Part shown: positions 1 to 9,744 of the stretch, in pieces
Layout of the letters: each line of letters begins with the position of its first letter
How positions within the stretch are numbered: position 1 is the stretch's first letter
Assembly (NCBI RefSeq): GCF_024170465.1
Contig: NZ_JALJYF010000001.1
Location: 806,001 to 870,000 of the forward strand
DNA length: 64,000 bases
DNA from: Natronospira proteinivora
Lineage (GTDB): Bacteria; Pseudomonadota; Gammaproteobacteria; Natronospirales; Natronospiraceae
Direction: 5' to 3'
Program-made: the position numbers and the translations under genes
Notes under the pieces: model-generated
Databases searched by the model: none
Told to the model about the DNA's origin: nothing
The model's input: the letters and a program-made list of their open reading frames with translations, nothing else

Positions 1-1380
1 AAGGGTTTCCGGATCGAGAAGGACAGCATGGGCGAGCTTCAAGTGCCGGAGGAGGCACTCTGGGGCGCGCAGACTCAGCGTGCCGTGGAGAACTTCCCCA
101 TCAGCGGCCTGCACATGCCGCGTGCCTTTATCCGAGCCCTGGGTCTGGTGAAATGGGCGGCGGCGGCGGCCAACCGGGAACTGGGTTTATTGGATGACGC
201 CCGCGCTGATGCCATCCAGGCGGCCGCGGAAGAAGTGGCTTCCGGTCGTCACGATGCCCATTTTCCGGTAGATGTTTTCCAGACCGGTTCCGGCACCAGC
301 TCCAATATGAACGCCAATGAGGTGATTGCCCGCCTGGCCACCGACAAGCTCGGCGACAAGGTGCATCCCAATGACGACGTGAACATGGGACAGAGCTCCA
401 ATGACGTGATTCCCACCACCATTCACGTCAGCGCCGCGCTGGAAGTCAACGAACGCCTGCTGCCCGCTCTGCGCCACCTGGCCGGTACCATTGAGCGCCG
501 GGCCGGCGAACTGTCCAATGTGGCCAAGACCGGCCGCACTCATCTGATGGATGCCATGCCGGCCCGCTTTGATCAGACCATGGGCGCCTGGGCCACCCAA
601 GTGCGTCGGGGTTGTGCCCGGGTGGAGGCCACCCTGCCGCGCCTGTACGGACTGGCCCAGGGCGGCACCGCGGTAGGCACGGGCATCAATGCCCATGAGC
701 AGTTCGCCGATAGCTTCGCCAAGCACTTGGCAGAACGCACCGGCGTGGCCTTCGAGTCTGCCGAAGACAAGTTCGAGACCATCGCCACCCAGGACACGGC
801 GGTGGAACTGTCCGGTCAACTCAAGACCGTGGCGGTTTCCCTGATGAAGATTGCCAACGATCTGCGCTGGATGAACAGCGGTCCTCTGGCCGGCCTGGGC
901 GAGATCACCCTGCCGGCCCTGCAGCCGGGTTCCTCCATCATGCCCGGCAAAATCAACCCGGTGATCCCGGAAGCGGTCTGCATGCTGTCGGCCCAGGTGA
1001 TCGGCAATGACAGCACCATTACCGTGGGCGGGCAGTCCGGTAATTTCGAGCTCAATGTCATGCTGCCGGTGATCGGCTACAACCTGCTGCAGAGCATTGA
1101 ATTGCTGTCCAATGGTAGTACCCAGCTGGCCGACAAGGCCATCGATGGCTTTAAGGTCAATGAAGCCAATCTGCGGGAAGCGCTGGCGAAAAACCCCATT
1201 CTGGTAACGGCCATGAACCCGGTGATCGGCTATGAGAAGGGCGCGGCTATTGCCAAAAAGGCCTATGCCGACGGCCGCCCCATCATGGATGTGGCCCGGG
1301 AAGAGACTGACCTCCCGGATGAAGAGTTGGCCCGTCTGCTGGATGCGGTGGAACTCACCAAAGGTGGTATCAAAAGCTAG
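1..1380 (+). CDS. fumC: Class II fumarate hydratase (5' end outside the window)
   Basis: Fumarase C interconverts fumarate and malate in the TCA cycle as a cytoplasmic homotetramer. The reading frame is open from base 1 and translates as KGFRIEKDSMGELQVPEEAL, which matches the usual FumC N-terminus (..EKDSMG..), so the ATG at 28 is internal and the real start lies upstream of the window. LWGAQTQR near the N-terminus and the fumarate lyase signature GSSIMPGKINP (about nt 928-960) are intact. About 460 residues are visible, close to full length. Class II enzymes need no iron-sulfur cluster. It is followed 78 nt later by a Nudix gene on the same strand. Confidence 0.96.
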   Translation, partial: KGFRIEKDSMGELQVPEEALWGAQTQRAVENFPISGLHMPRAFIRALGLVKWAAAAANRELGLLDDARADAIQAAAEEVASGRHDAHFPVDVFQTGSGTSSNMNANEVIARLATDKLGDKVHPNDDVNMGQSSNDVIPTTIHVSAALEVNERLLPALRHLAGTIERRAGELSNVAKTGRTHLMDAMPARFDQTMGAWATQVRRGCARVEATLPRLYGLAQGGTAVGTGINAHEQFADSFAKHLAERTGVAFESAEDKFETIATQDTAVELSGQLKTVAVSLMKIANDLRWMNSGPLAGLGEITLPALQPGSSIMPGKINPVIPEAVCMLSAQVIGNDSTITVGGQSGNFELNVMLPVIGYNLLQSIELLSNGSTQLADKAIDGFKVNEANLREALAKNPILVTAMNPVIGYEKGAAIAKKAYADGRPIMDVAREETDLPDEELARLLDAVELTKGGIKS

Positions 1381-1458
1381 CTAGCACAGAACCCGCCATG
1401 GGTGGCGTCAAGCTGCCACCCATGGCGACCATTCACGGCTTGTCAGGAGGCCATTGGC

Positions 1459-2109
1459 ATGGCGGTCAGCATGAATACCGGAGGCGGGACCCTGTTGGCG
1501 CGGTTGCTGGGCCAGCTGGACCAGTCGGGTCCACCCAAGGATTTGGCCGCCGAGGCCCGTTATGGCGTGCATGGGGATGTGCCGGCCAGTCTTCAGCGAC
1601 CGGTCAAGCCCCGGCCCGCTGCCGTCTTGATTCCCATCGTGGCGCATGAACAGGAGCCCACCATCCTGTTGACCCGCCGAACCGATCATCTGGCGGATCA
1701 TCCCGGCCAGATCTGTTTTCCGGGGGGTGGTTGCGAGGTGGGTGATCCGGACCTGGAGGCCACAGCGCTTCGGGAAACCCGGGAAGAGGTGGGCATTGAC
1801 GCCGACCGAATTCATATTCGCGGTTATCTGCGCCCCTATATGACCATCACCGGATTTGCCGTCGCGCCCGTGGTGGGCTTGCTTCAACCGGGTTTTGCCG
1901 TGGCACCGGACCCTTTTGAAGTGGCCGAGGTCTTTGAAGTGCCATTGGCTCATCTCATGGACCCCGCCAACCATGCCCAGCAGCAGGCTGATTTTCGCGG
2001 TCATACTCTGAGTTACTACCAGATCGATTGGCGGGGTTATCGCGTATGGGGAGCAACGGCCGCTATGCTGGTGGGCATGAGTCAGATACTGGAAGAGGAC
2101 GGAACATGA
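1459..2109 (+). CDS. Nudix hydrolase, CoA pyrophosphatase-like (NudL type)
   Basis: Nudix-family pyrophosphohydrolase of 216 residues. The Nudix helix lies at about residues 89-113, with the core RETREEVG at 105-112. The preceding HPGQICFPGGG and the following LRPYMTITGFAVAPVVG are typical of the NudL/CoA-diphosphatase subfamily, which cleaves CoA to 4'-phosphopantetheine and 3',5'-ADP. The exact substrate is inferred. I chose the ATG at 1459 because CAGGAGG (1444-1450) sits 8 nt upstream; the longer in-frame start at 1402 has no ribosome-binding site and would add 19 poorly conserved residues. It probably begins an operon with mazG, whose start lies 15 nt downstream. Confidence 0.88.
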   Translation: MAVSMNTGGGTLLARLLGQLDQSGPPKDLAAEARYGVHGDVPASLQRPVKPRPAAVLIPIVAHEQEPTILLTRRTDHLADHPGQICFPGGGCEVGDPDLEATALRETREEVGIDADRIHIRGYLRPYMTITGFAVAPVVGLLQPGFAVAPDPFEVAEVFEVPLAHLMDPANHAQQQADFRGHTLSYYQIDWRGYRVWGATAAMLVGMSQILEEDGT

Positions 2110-2124
2110 AAGGTAGGTCGATCA

Positions 2125-2925
2125 ATGAGCCGAAATGAGAATCCCATGGAACGACTGCGTGCCGTCATGGCCAGGCTAAGGGCACCGGACGGCTGCCCCT
2201 GGGATCGGGAACAGGATTTCTCCAGCATTGCCCCCTTTACCATCGAAGAGGCCTATGAAGTGGATGAGGCCATTCGTTTGGGGGATCGCCAGGCCTTGAA
2301 GGATGAATTAGGCGATCTGCTGTTCCAGGTGATTTTTCATGCACGCATGGCCGAGGAAGAAGGGGTCTTTGATCTGGATGATGTGGCCGAGGGCATGACG
2401 GAGAAATTGATTCGCCGACATCCCCATGTTTTCGGCGATGGGCATTACGATTCGGAAGAAGCCCAGACAGCCGGCTGGGAAGCCATCAAGGCGGCTGAAC
2501 GGGCTGAAAAAGGCGAGCACTCGGCCCTGGACGATGTTCCCCTGGCCCTGCCGGCCCTGGCCCGGGCCACCAAGTTGGGCAAGCGGGCCAGCCGGGTGGG
2601 CTTTGACTGGCCGGATCGTTCCGGCCCACTGGATAAGGTGCGCGAAGAGCTGGATGAGCTGCAGGAAGCCATGGACGAGGACCAGGGCAGAGCGAGGCTG
2701 GAAGCGGAGCTGGGAGATCTGTTGTTCGCGGTGACCAATGTGGCCCGGCATCTCAAACTGGATCCGGAGAAGGCCCTGCGCCAATGCAATGCCAAGTTTG
2801 AACGTCGGTTCCGCGCCGTGGAATCGGGTTTAAAGGCCGAAGGCCGCAATACGGCCGGTGCCAGCCTGGCGGATATGGACGCCCTCTGGGATGCGGCCAA
2901 ACTTAAAGAGACGGGTAATGACTGA
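2125..2925 (+). CDS. mazG: Nucleoside triphosphate pyrophosphohydrolase MazG
   Basis: MazG hydrolyses nucleoside triphosphates to monophosphates and pyrophosphate, a house-cleaning role that also affects (p)ppGpp-related stress. The 266 residues contain two tandem MazG domains, as in E. coli. The first (about 18-90) has GCPWDREQ, the EEAYE metal-ligand helix and DELGDLLFQV. The second (about 170-240) has EELDELQEA and AELGDLLFAV. The start at 2125 follows AGGTAGGT. The stop overlaps the next gene's ATG by 8 nt, so translational coupling is likely. Confidence 0.95.
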   Translation: MSRNENPMERLRAVMARLRAPDGCPWDREQDFSSIAPFTIEEAYEVDEAIRLGDRQALKDELGDLLFQVIFHARMAEEEGVFDLDDVAEGMTEKLIRRHPHVFGDGHYDSEEAQTAGWEAIKAAERAEKGEHSALDDVPLALPALARATKLGKRASRVGFDWPDRSGPLDKVREELDELQEAMDEDQGRARLEAELGDLLFAVTNVARHLKLDPEKALRQCNAKFERRFRAVESGLKAEGRNTAGASLADMDALWDAAKLKETGND

Positions 2926-3775
2926 AACCGAACAGCAGCAGGATGCATTACTGGCCATGGCCGATGCGGACGCGGCCACCAAAACCCGGCCCTGGTGGGG
3001 TGATTACCCGATGGATCCTGAGCAGCGGGGCATGAGCTGGCATATCGGCCCCCTGCGACTGCAGGCACGCTGGTGGCCCCAGGAGTGGCGGCTGGCCTGG
3101 CATTATGGTGACGATCCCTTGGATACGTCAGTGGAACATGCCGGCCTGGACGATATTGAGGCGTTTCCAGACATGACCCTGGCTCGTTATGCCTTGGGTA
3201 AGGCGCCGAGCTGTTTGCGTTTGGTGCCAAGAGTGGCGGATCGCTCGGTAGTGGTGCGTCCGGACATCCCTTTGTATGTGCCGCCCGGGGAGGAGACGGT
3301 GATCCATGTCAGTACCTCCGTCTGGGTGCAGGTGCAAGCAGTGGAAGGGGAGAAAGTGGTGGCCCTGGGGGAAATGCCGGGGTACCGGCCCTCCGATTCC
3401 TTCTTCGGTGCCAACACCCGGGAAGGGGATGTCTGCTATGCCAGCCGCAGCCTGGCAAGGCTTCGCATGGAAGACGTGGTACAACGACCACATCGGGTGT
3501 TGACACCGGTGACGGTCCGCAACAAGGGGGAGGACTCCTTACTGATTGAACGGATCAATGTGCCCTTGCCGATCCTGACCCTTTACGCCTCGGCCAATCA
3601 CCAGTTGTGGACACAGCCGCTGACACTGGAGCGAGGCCGTGACGGCAAGGAAGGGGCGTTGAAGCTGGAAGAAATGCGATTGCCGGCTTCCATGCAAGTG
3701 CGGGTTCTATCGGAGCCACGGGAAGTGCCGGACAAGCAGGGCCTGTTCCGCGCGCTGGATCGCCTCTTGGGCTGA
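2918..3775 (+). CDS. DUF432-like protein next to a mechanosensitive channel
   Basis: Soluble protein of 285 residues without signal peptide or obvious membrane helix. Its sequence (PWWGDYPMD, an N-terminal beta-rich half rich in Trp, then VRPDIPLYVPPGEE, and a C-terminal LIERINVPLPILTLY) resembles my recollection of DUF432 proteins; I cannot confirm this without a profile search. The ATG at 2918 overlaps the mazG stop (ATGACTGA), so an upstream extension into mazG is not needed. The MscS-type gene begins 17 nt after its stop. That suggests the two products work together, perhaps with this protein modulating the channel; this is inference from context. Confidence 0.75.
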   Translation: MTETEQQQDALLAMADADAATKTRPWWGDYPMDPEQRGMSWHIGPLRLQARWWPQEWRLAWHYGDDPLDTSVEHAGLDDIEAFPDMTLARYALGKAPSCLRLVPRVADRSVVVRPDIPLYVPPGEETVIHVSTSVWVQVQAVEGEKVVALGEMPGYRPSDSFFGANTREGDVCYASRSLARLRMEDVVQRPHRVLTPVTVRNKGEDSLLIERINVPLPILTLYASANHQLWTQPLTLERGRDGKEGALKLEEMRLPASMQVRVLSEPREVPDKQGLFRALDRLLG

Positions 3776-3792
3776 TGCCACTGGAGTTTTGA

Positions 3793-4638
3793 ATGGATTT
3801 GATTGAGTTTCTAACGTCTGAGCGAGGGCTGGACACCCTCAGGGCAGTGATTATTGTCCTGATGGGCCTGTTGGTGGCCAAGCTGACTTCGGCGATTACC
3901 CGGCGAGTTTCGGAGAAATATCTGGAACCACAGCAGACGGCCTTGCTGGGTCGTTTCATCTTCTACGGCATCATTATTCTGGCTGCTACCTCTGCCTTGC
4001 ACCAGCTCGGTTTCAGCTTAACCGTGATTTTAGGGGCGGCGGGGATTCTCTCCGTAGCCATCGGTTTTGCCTCCCAGACGTCTGCTTCCAATCTTATCAG
4101 CGGTTTATTCCTGATCGGTGAGAAGCCGTTCAAAATTGGCGACTTCATCCGTGTGGGCGAAACCGTGGGAGAAGTACTCGCCATTGATCTGTTGTCGGTG
4201 AAGTTGCGAACCTTCGATAACCTCTATGTCCGCGTACCCAATGAAACCCTGATCAAGTCTGAAATAATCAACCTGACACACTTTCCTATCCGGCGCTTTG
4301 AACTCAAGGTGGGTGTGGCCTACAAGGAGAATCTTAAGAAGGTTCGCGAAGTTTTGCTCAATGTGGCCGACGAATATCCTCTCTGTTTGACCGAACCCAA
4401 GCCCAATGTCTTGTTCCTCGGCTTTGGAGACTCCTCGCTGGACCTGCAATTTAATGTCTGGTCCACCAGGGAGAACTTCCTGGAGCTTCGCAACAATATT
4501 CCGGAAATGGTGAAAAACGCCTTTGACGAAGCGGATATCGAGATTCCTTTCCCCCATCGCAGCCTTTATACGGGTTCGGTTACCGAGCCTTTTCCCATTC
4601 GCCTGGTTGGGGACGAAAACAAGAACGCCGACGACTGA
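3793..4638 (+). CDS. MscS-family mechanosensitive ion channel
   Basis: Small-conductance mechanosensitive channel of the inner membrane, expected to open under hypo-osmotic shock and release solutes. The 281 residues show N-terminal membrane helices (about 17-37 and 55-75). A glycine/alanine-rich pore helix follows, with ILGAAGILSVAIGFASQT and SNLISGLFLI (about 80-110). Next comes the MscS beta domain, KIGDFIRVGETVGEVLAIDLLSV, with VPNETLIKSEIINLTH, and finally the C-terminal alpha/beta vestibule domain. Length is close to E. coli MscS (286). It is part of the mazG-DUF432-mscS run; hrpA follows 6 nt later. Confidence 0.94.
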   Translation: MDLIEFLTSERGLDTLRAVIIVLMGLLVAKLTSAITRRVSEKYLEPQQTALLGRFIFYGIIILAATSALHQLGFSLTVILGAAGILSVAIGFASQTSASNLISGLFLIGEKPFKIGDFIRVGETVGEVLAIDLLSVKLRTFDNLYVRVPNETLIKSEIINLTHFPIRRFELKVGVAYKENLKKVREVLLNVADEYPLCLTEPKPNVLFLGFGDSSLDLQFNVWSTRENFLELRNNIPEMVKNAFDEADIEIPFPHRSLYTGSVTEPFPIRLVGDENKNADD

Positions 4639-4644
4639 GTATTC

Positions 4645-7600
4645 ATGAAGGAAATCATCAAGGCGCTGGCATCCGAGCTGGATGAATGCATGCTGGCGGA
4701 TGCCGCTCGCCTGGGAAAAAAACTCCAAGGGATCAAGAAGGGCCGTGGTGGGCGGCCCGATGAATTGGCGCGCCTGGAGCAGCGAATCCAGGCCTCCCGC
4801 CAGCGTGCCCAAGCGCGTCGGCGTCGCCAACCGGTACCGCGATATCCCGAGGAATTGCCGGTCAGTGAGCGGCGGGAGGATATTCGCAAGGCCCTGGAAT
4901 CCCATCAGATCGTGATCGTGGCCGGGGAGACCGGCTCCGGCAAAACCACCCAGTTGCCCAAACTGTGTCTGGAAATGGGTCGCGGGGTCCGGGGGCAGAT
5001 TGGTCACACCCAGCCTCGCCGGGTGGCGGCTCGAAGCACGGCGGCCCGGATTGCCGAGGAACTGGAAACGCCCTTGGGGGATCTGGTGGGCTACCGGGTT
5101 CGCTTCGCCGACAAGGTCAGCGCCGATACCCAGATCAAGCTTGTGACCGACGGCATGTTGCTGGCTGAGAGCCAGTCCGACCGGGATCTGCTGGCCTATG
5201 ACACGCTCATCATCGATGAGGCCCATGAGCGCAGCCTCAATATCGATTTCCTGCTGGGCTATCTGAAGCGACTGAGTCGCCGGCGCCCGGATCTCAAGAT
5301 CATCATCACCTCGGCAACGCTGGATACCGAGCGATTCTCGCGGCATTTTGACGATGCCCCGGTGATTGAAGTCTCGGGCCGAACCTATCCGGTGGAGGTT
5401 CGTTATCGCCCCCTGGCCTCGGAGTCGGAGTCAGACGCGGAAGACTTAAGCGTCTCCCAGGGTATCGCCCAGGGCTTAAAGGAGCTGTGGCGGGAGGGAC
5501 CGGGGGATGTGCTGGTATTTTTGCCGGGGGAACGGGAAATCCGGGATGCGGCGGATTACCTGTCCAAGCAGTCCTTTCGCGATACCGAAATTCTTCCCCT
5601 TTATGGGCGGCTGTCGTCCCGCGACCAGGACCGGGTCTTCAAGCCCGGGGGACCGCGCCGGCGAGTAATCCTGGCCACCAATGTGGCCGAGACCTCCCTG
5701 ACGGTGCCGGGCATCCGCTACGTGATCGACAGCGGCCTGGTTCGGCTCAGTCGCTATAGCTACCGCAGCAAGGTTCAGCGTCTACCCATTGAATCCATTT
5801 CCCAGGCCAGCGCCGCCCAGCGGGCCGGACGCTGTGGTCGCCTTGGGCCGGGGATCTGTCTCCGTCTCTATGGGGAAGAGGATTTCGAATCCCGGCCGGC
5901 CTTTACCGAGCCCGAGATCCAGCGCAGCAATCTGGCCAGTGTGATTCTGCAGATGCGTCTGCTCAAGCTGGGTGATCCGGACGATTTCCCCTTTGTGGAC
6001 CCGCCGGAGGAAGGCCTGATTCGGGACGGGTTCCGGCTGCTGGAGGAATTGGGGGCCCTGGATGAGCGCCGGCGAGTCACCGAGACCGGTCGTCGCATTG
6101 GCCGTTTGCCCGTAGATCCCCGTCAAGGTCGCATGCTGCTGGAAGCAGCACGTCTCGGCAGTTTGAGCGAGGTTCTGGTGATTGTCTCGGCCCTGAGTAT
6201 CCAGGATCCCCGCGAACGACCGGCCAATGCCCGCGAGGCAGCTGACGAAGCCCATGCTGAGGACCAGGACAAGCAGTCGGACTTTCTCTCCCTGTTCAAT
6301 CTCTGGCGCCGCTATCGCCGGGAAACCGAGGGCCTGTCCCGCAACCAGCGGCGCAAATGGGCCAAGCGCCACTTTCTGGCACCCCTGCGCATGGAGGAAT
6401 GGGGCGATCTCATGCGCCAGCTGCGTCTGGGCTTGCGAGACATGGGGCTTCGCATGAACGAGCAGTCGGCGGAGTACGCTGAAATCCACAAGGCCCTGTT
6501 GTCAGGGCTGCTTACCCAGGTGGGTCGCAAGGGCGAGCAGCATGCCTACGAAGGGCCTCGCGGCCTGCAGTTCTGGATATTCCCGGGCTCAGGCCTGTTC
6601 AAAAAAGCCCCAAAGTGGGTGATGGCGGCAGAGTTGGTGCAGACCTCAAGAACCTTTGCCCGCAATGTGGCCGGTATTGAGCCGGCCTGGCTGGAAGAGG
6701 CGGCCGCCCACATCGTTAAGCGGGAGTATTTCGAGCCCTTCTGGCAATCCCGGAAGGGGCGGGTGGCCGGCTACGAGCGGGTGAGTCTCTTTGGCCTGGA
6801 CCTGGTGGCCCGGCGCCGGATCAACTACGGGCGGGTCGAGCCGGATGCCGCTCGTGAAATATTTATTCGCGAGGGCCTGGTGGCCGGCGATTTGCCCCGA
6901 AAGCCCGCCTTTCTCAAGCACAACCTGGCTTTGATTGAGGAGGTTCGGGACCTGGAAGCCAAGCGGCGCCGCCGGGATTTGTTGAAGGAAGAGGGTGAGC
7001 TGGCGGCTTTCTATGAGGCGCGCTTGCCGGACACGGTACGGGACCTGGCCTCCTTGCAAGGCGCTTTGAAGCAGGGGGGGAAGCAACTGGATCAGAGCCT
7101 GCGGATGCAGCGATCCGATGTCATGGCCCGGGAAGCGGAGGCCCTGGAAAAGGCCTTCCCGGATCATGTTCGCATTCAGGGGATTCCCGTCTCGGTGGAA
7201 TATCACTTTGAGCCCGGCGGTGAACGGGACGGGGCCGTGCTGTTGCTGCCCCTGGCCTTGATCAATCAGCTCCACCCGGCCGATCTGGATTGGATGATTC
7301 CGGGCTGGCGGGAAGAGAAGGCCACCGCCTTGATCCGCTCCCTGCCCAAGGCCCAGCGGCGGAATTTCGTCCCGGCGCCCGATTTTGCCGGCGCGGCACT
7401 GGATGCCATGGAGCCGGGCCAAGCCATGCCCCAGGCATTAGCCCGCCAGCTTAGCCGGATGACCGGAACCACCGTGGAGCCGGAAGATTTCCGCCTGGAT
7501 CAGCTGCCGGATTATCTGCGCCTGACCATTCGCTTGCTGGATGGCGAGGGTCGGACGGTGGCGGAGAGCAGTGACCTCAAGGCACTAAAAGGGGAGTACA

Positions 7601-8511
7601 GCCATCGTGCCAGTGAATCGGCCGGCACCGCCGGCACCCCCGAATGGCCGGACCGGGAAACCCGGCGCTGGGATTTCGGCACCATGCCCGAGCAAGTGGA
7701 AGTGGAGCGCCACGGGGTTCGATTGAAGGTGGCCCCGGCGCTCAAGGATTGCGGCAATGGGGTGGCTCTGGTGCTCCACGATGACCCGGAAACGGCCGAG
7801 GCCATGAGCTGGGCCGGTGTCCGGCGGCTGGTGAGTTTTCGCTTGCAGCAACAGGCCGAGCAGGTAAAGAAGCTGCCCGGCGTGAATAAGATTGTTCTTC
7901 GTTACCGCAAGTTTGGAGGGGATGCGGCCTTCCGCGAGGCCTTGCTGGCACTTGCCATCGATGCGGCCATTCTGGCGGATCAACCCTTGCCGCGGGGCCA
8001 TGAGGACTTTGAAGCCCTGTGCCGTCAGAGAGCGGCGGATTTGATTCCCGCGGGGGAACAATGGCGGGATCTGTGCGGTGAGATCCTGGAGCGCCATGAC
8101 GGGTTGCGGCGGGAACTGGGGGGCAAAATGAACCCGGTGCTGCTCAAGGCCGGCAAGGAGATCGCCGAGCAGCTGGATTACCTGATCTTTCCGGGGTTCC
8201 TTCAGTCTGTGCCCCGGGACAGGCTACGATCCTATCCGCGCTATTTGCAGGCCATAGAAAAGCGACTGGAAAAGCTCAAGCAGGGAAACCCCCGGGATAC
8301 CCGGCTTTCCGCCGAGATTCGCCCATATTGGCAAAAGCTGCGTCAGCATCTACCTGAGCCGGGGCCGGCGGGGGACAATCCGGCATTGGCCCATTATCGC
8401 TGGCTGATCGAGGAATATCGAGTCTCCCTTTTTGCCCAGGAACTGGGAACCGCGGAGCCGGTATCTCCAAAACGCCTGAATGCGGCGTGGGAGTCACTTC
8501 GTAAAGCGTGA
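4645..8511 (+). CDS. hrpA: ATP-dependent RNA helicase HrpA
   Basis: DEAH-box RNA helicase of 1288 residues, the normal HrpA length. Motif I GETGSGKT lies at 94-101, DEAH at 191-194, SAT at 223-225, then the second RecA lobe with TNVAETSLTVPGI and AAQRAGRCGRLGPG. An HA2/winged-helix/OB region and the long HrpA-specific C-terminal DUF3418 half follow. The known role is unwinding of mRNA structures and rescue of stalled or collided ribosomes, and mRNA processing in some bacteria. It begins 6 nt after the channel gene and is probably cotranscribed with it. A 215-nt gap with no gene I can support follows before the DegV gene. Confidence 0.97.
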   Translation: MKEIIKALASELDECMLADAARLGKKLQGIKKGRGGRPDELARLEQRIQASRQRAQARRRRQPVPRYPEELPVSERREDIRKALESHQIVIVAGETGSGKTTQLPKLCLEMGRGVRGQIGHTQPRRVAARSTAARIAEELETPLGDLVGYRVRFADKVSADTQIKLVTDGMLLAESQSDRDLLAYDTLIIDEAHERSLNIDFLLGYLKRLSRRRPDLKIIITSATLDTERFSRHFDDAPVIEVSGRTYPVEVRYRPLASESESDAEDLSVSQGIAQGLKELWREGPGDVLVFLPGEREIRDAADYLSKQSFRDTEILPLYGRLSSRDQDRVFKPGGPRRRVILATNVAETSLTVPGIRYVIDSGLVRLSRYSYRSKVQRLPIESISQASAAQRAGRCGRLGPGICLRLYGEEDFESRPAFTEPEIQRSNLASVILQMRLLKLGDPDDFPFVDPPEEGLIRDGFRLLEELGALDERRRVTETGRRIGRLPVDPRQGRMLLEAARLGSLSEVLVIVSALSIQDPRERPANAREAADEAHAEDQDKQSDFLSLFNLWRRYRRETEGLSRNQRRKWAKRHFLAPLRMEEWGDLMRQLRLGLRDMGLRMNEQSAEYAEIHKALLSGLLTQVGRKGEQHAYEGPRGLQFWIFPGSGLFKKAPKWVMAAELVQTSRTFARNVAGIEPAWLEEAAAHIVKREYFEPFWQSRKGRVAGYERVSLFGLDLVARRRINYGRVEPDAAREIFIREGLVAGDLPRKPAFLKHNLALIEEVRDLEAKRRRRDLLKEEGELAAFYEARLPDTVRDLASLQGALKQGGKQLDQSLRMQRSDVMAREAEALEKAFPDHVRIQGIPVSVEYHFEPGGERDGAVLLLPLALINQLHPADLDWMIPGWREEKATALIRSLPKAQRRNFVPAPDFAGAALDAMEPGQAMPQALARQLSRMTGTTVEPEDFRLDQLPDYLRLTIRLLDGEGRTVAESSDLKALKGEYSHRASESAGTAGTPEWPDRETRRWDFGTMPEQVEVERHGVRLKVAPALKDCGNGVALVLHDDPETAEAMSWAGVRRLVSFRLQQQAEQVKKLPGVNKIVLRYRKFGGDAAFREALLALAIDAAILADQPLPRGHEDFEALCRQRAADLIPAGEQWRDLCGEILERHDGLRRELGGKMNPVLLKAGKEIAEQLDYLIFPGFLQSVPRDRLRSYPRYLQAIEKRLEKLKQGNPRDTRLSAEIRPYWQKLRQHLPEPGPAGDNPALAHYRWLIEEYRVSLFAQELGTAEPVSPKRLNAAWESLRKA

Positions 8512-8726
8512 CGCCGAACCTGAAGAAAGCGCGATAAATTGCGATTTTCAGGGTGGTTTATGATGAAATTTGGGACGTTGCGCAGTAAGCTTGAATCAGC
8601 TGAAGACGTTTGATGCGTCTGTCTGCTCTTGCCCAACCAAATCCGTCAGCAATGTTTCCGGGCTGTGCTCCCCCCCGGAATGACCGTTTCGACGAGGGCA
8701 TTGAAACCGATGCAAAGGAGATGGGA

Positions 8727-9662
8727 ATGAAAATCGGCGTCGTGATCGATTCCGCCTGTGACCTGCCGCGCAGCTACATCGACAAGTACGGCCTAAACAT
8801 CGTGCCCATCAATCTTCGCTTCGGGGGCGAACTGTTCGTGGATGAACGAGACCCCCAGGCGACCATGCGTTTCTACCAGCGTTATTTGGCCAACAAGAAC
8901 ACGGAGGCTGAGACCGAACCGCCGGAGCCTGAGAAGATCAAGGCGCTTTTTCTGGAAAAGCTGGTGCTGGAGTATGATCGAGTCTTGATGGTCACCCTCT
9001 CCAAATCCCGCAGCGAGACCTTTGAGAATGCCAACCAGGCTTCTTACGGGGTGATGAATGAGTACAAGGCAGTGCGAGAGAAGAAGGGAATCGATGCCCC
9101 TTTTGCCATGCGTGTGCTGGACAGCAAGACCCTATTTACCGGCCAAGCCGTGCTGGTGCATGAAACCCTGCGCCTGATTCGCAAGGAAAATTTGCCCCTG
9201 GAAAAGCTGCGGCCCGCCGTGGATACACTCAGTGAAAAGGTCTATGCGCACCTTATTCCGGAAGACCTGCACTTTGTTTATCACCGGGCCCGGAAGAAGG
9301 GCGATAAGAGTGTAGGGTGGCTGAGTTTCAAGCTAGGCTCGGCCCTGGACATGAAGCCCATTATCCTCATGAATCAGGGCGAAAGTAGGGCCATCAAGAA
9401 AATTCAGGGCTTTGAGAACGCGGTCAATGTTCTGTTGGATGACACCATAGAGCTAGTCAAGGCAGATAAGCTTCTGACCAATACCATCTGTATGAGCTAT
9501 GCGGGTAATCCAGAAGTCATCAAGCGCTATGCCAAATACAAGGAGCTCTGTCGGATTGCGAAAAAGCACGGTGTGGAAACCATGCTCTCGGTGATGAGCA
9601 CCACCGCCGGCGTCAACGTGGGGCCGGGCTCCTTTTCGCTGGCCTATATCAAGGATGAGTAG
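8727..9662 (+). CDS. DegV family fatty-acid-binding protein
   Basis: DegV/FakB-type protein of 311 residues. It begins MKIGVVIDSACDLP, the canonical fold start in which the DS(A/T)xDLP loop lies near the bound lipid carboxylate, and continues with PINLRFGGELFVDE. Family members bind long-chain fatty acids; in Firmicutes FakB presents them to FakA, but the role in proteobacteria is unclear and no FakA is nearby. I chose ATG 8727 because AAAGGAG (8714-8720) gives 6-nt spacing. The in-frame ATG at 8721 abuts that site, and the upstream start at 8610 would add 39 non-conserved residues. A bidirectional terminator follows. Confidence 0.9.
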   Translation: MKIGVVIDSACDLPRSYIDKYGLNIVPINLRFGGELFVDERDPQATMRFYQRYLANKNTEAETEPPEPEKIKALFLEKLVLEYDRVLMVTLSKSRSETFENANQASYGVMNEYKAVREKKGIDAPFAMRVLDSKTLFTGQAVLVHETLRLIRKENLPLEKLRPAVDTLSEKVYAHLIPEDLHFVYHRARKKGDKSVGWLSFKLGSALDMKPIILMNQGESRAIKKIQGFENAVNVLLDDTIELVKADKLLTNTICMSYAGNPEVIKRYAKYKELCRIAKKHGVETMLSVMSTTAGVNVGPGSFSLAYIKDE

Positions 9663-9689
9663 ATAAAAACTCTCTGAAGTTTTTAGACA

Positions 9690-9722
9690 CAAAAAAGCCG
9701 CGCCTTCTGGCGCGGCTTTTTT
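9690..9722. terminator. Bidirectional Rho-independent terminator
   Basis: A perfect 8-bp stem GCCGCGCC (9697-9704) / GGCGCGGC (9709-9716) with a TTCT loop is flanked by an A-run on the left and a T-run on the right. It can therefore end both the DegV transcript (plus) and the convergent slipin/NfeD transcript (minus). Confidence 0.93.
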
Positions 9723-9744
9723 GTTGATCAGGCGACACTGCCGT

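Noticed and set aside
4105-5346. 413-codon minus-strand open frame spanning mscS and hrpA
   Set aside because: Crosses two well-supported genes on the opposite strand and matches nothing I know.
8512-8726. Possible small gene between hrpA and the DegV gene
   Set aside because: The only frame is the N-terminal extension of DegV without ribosome-binding site or conservation; promoter-like boxes there have unsuitable spacing (14 nt).
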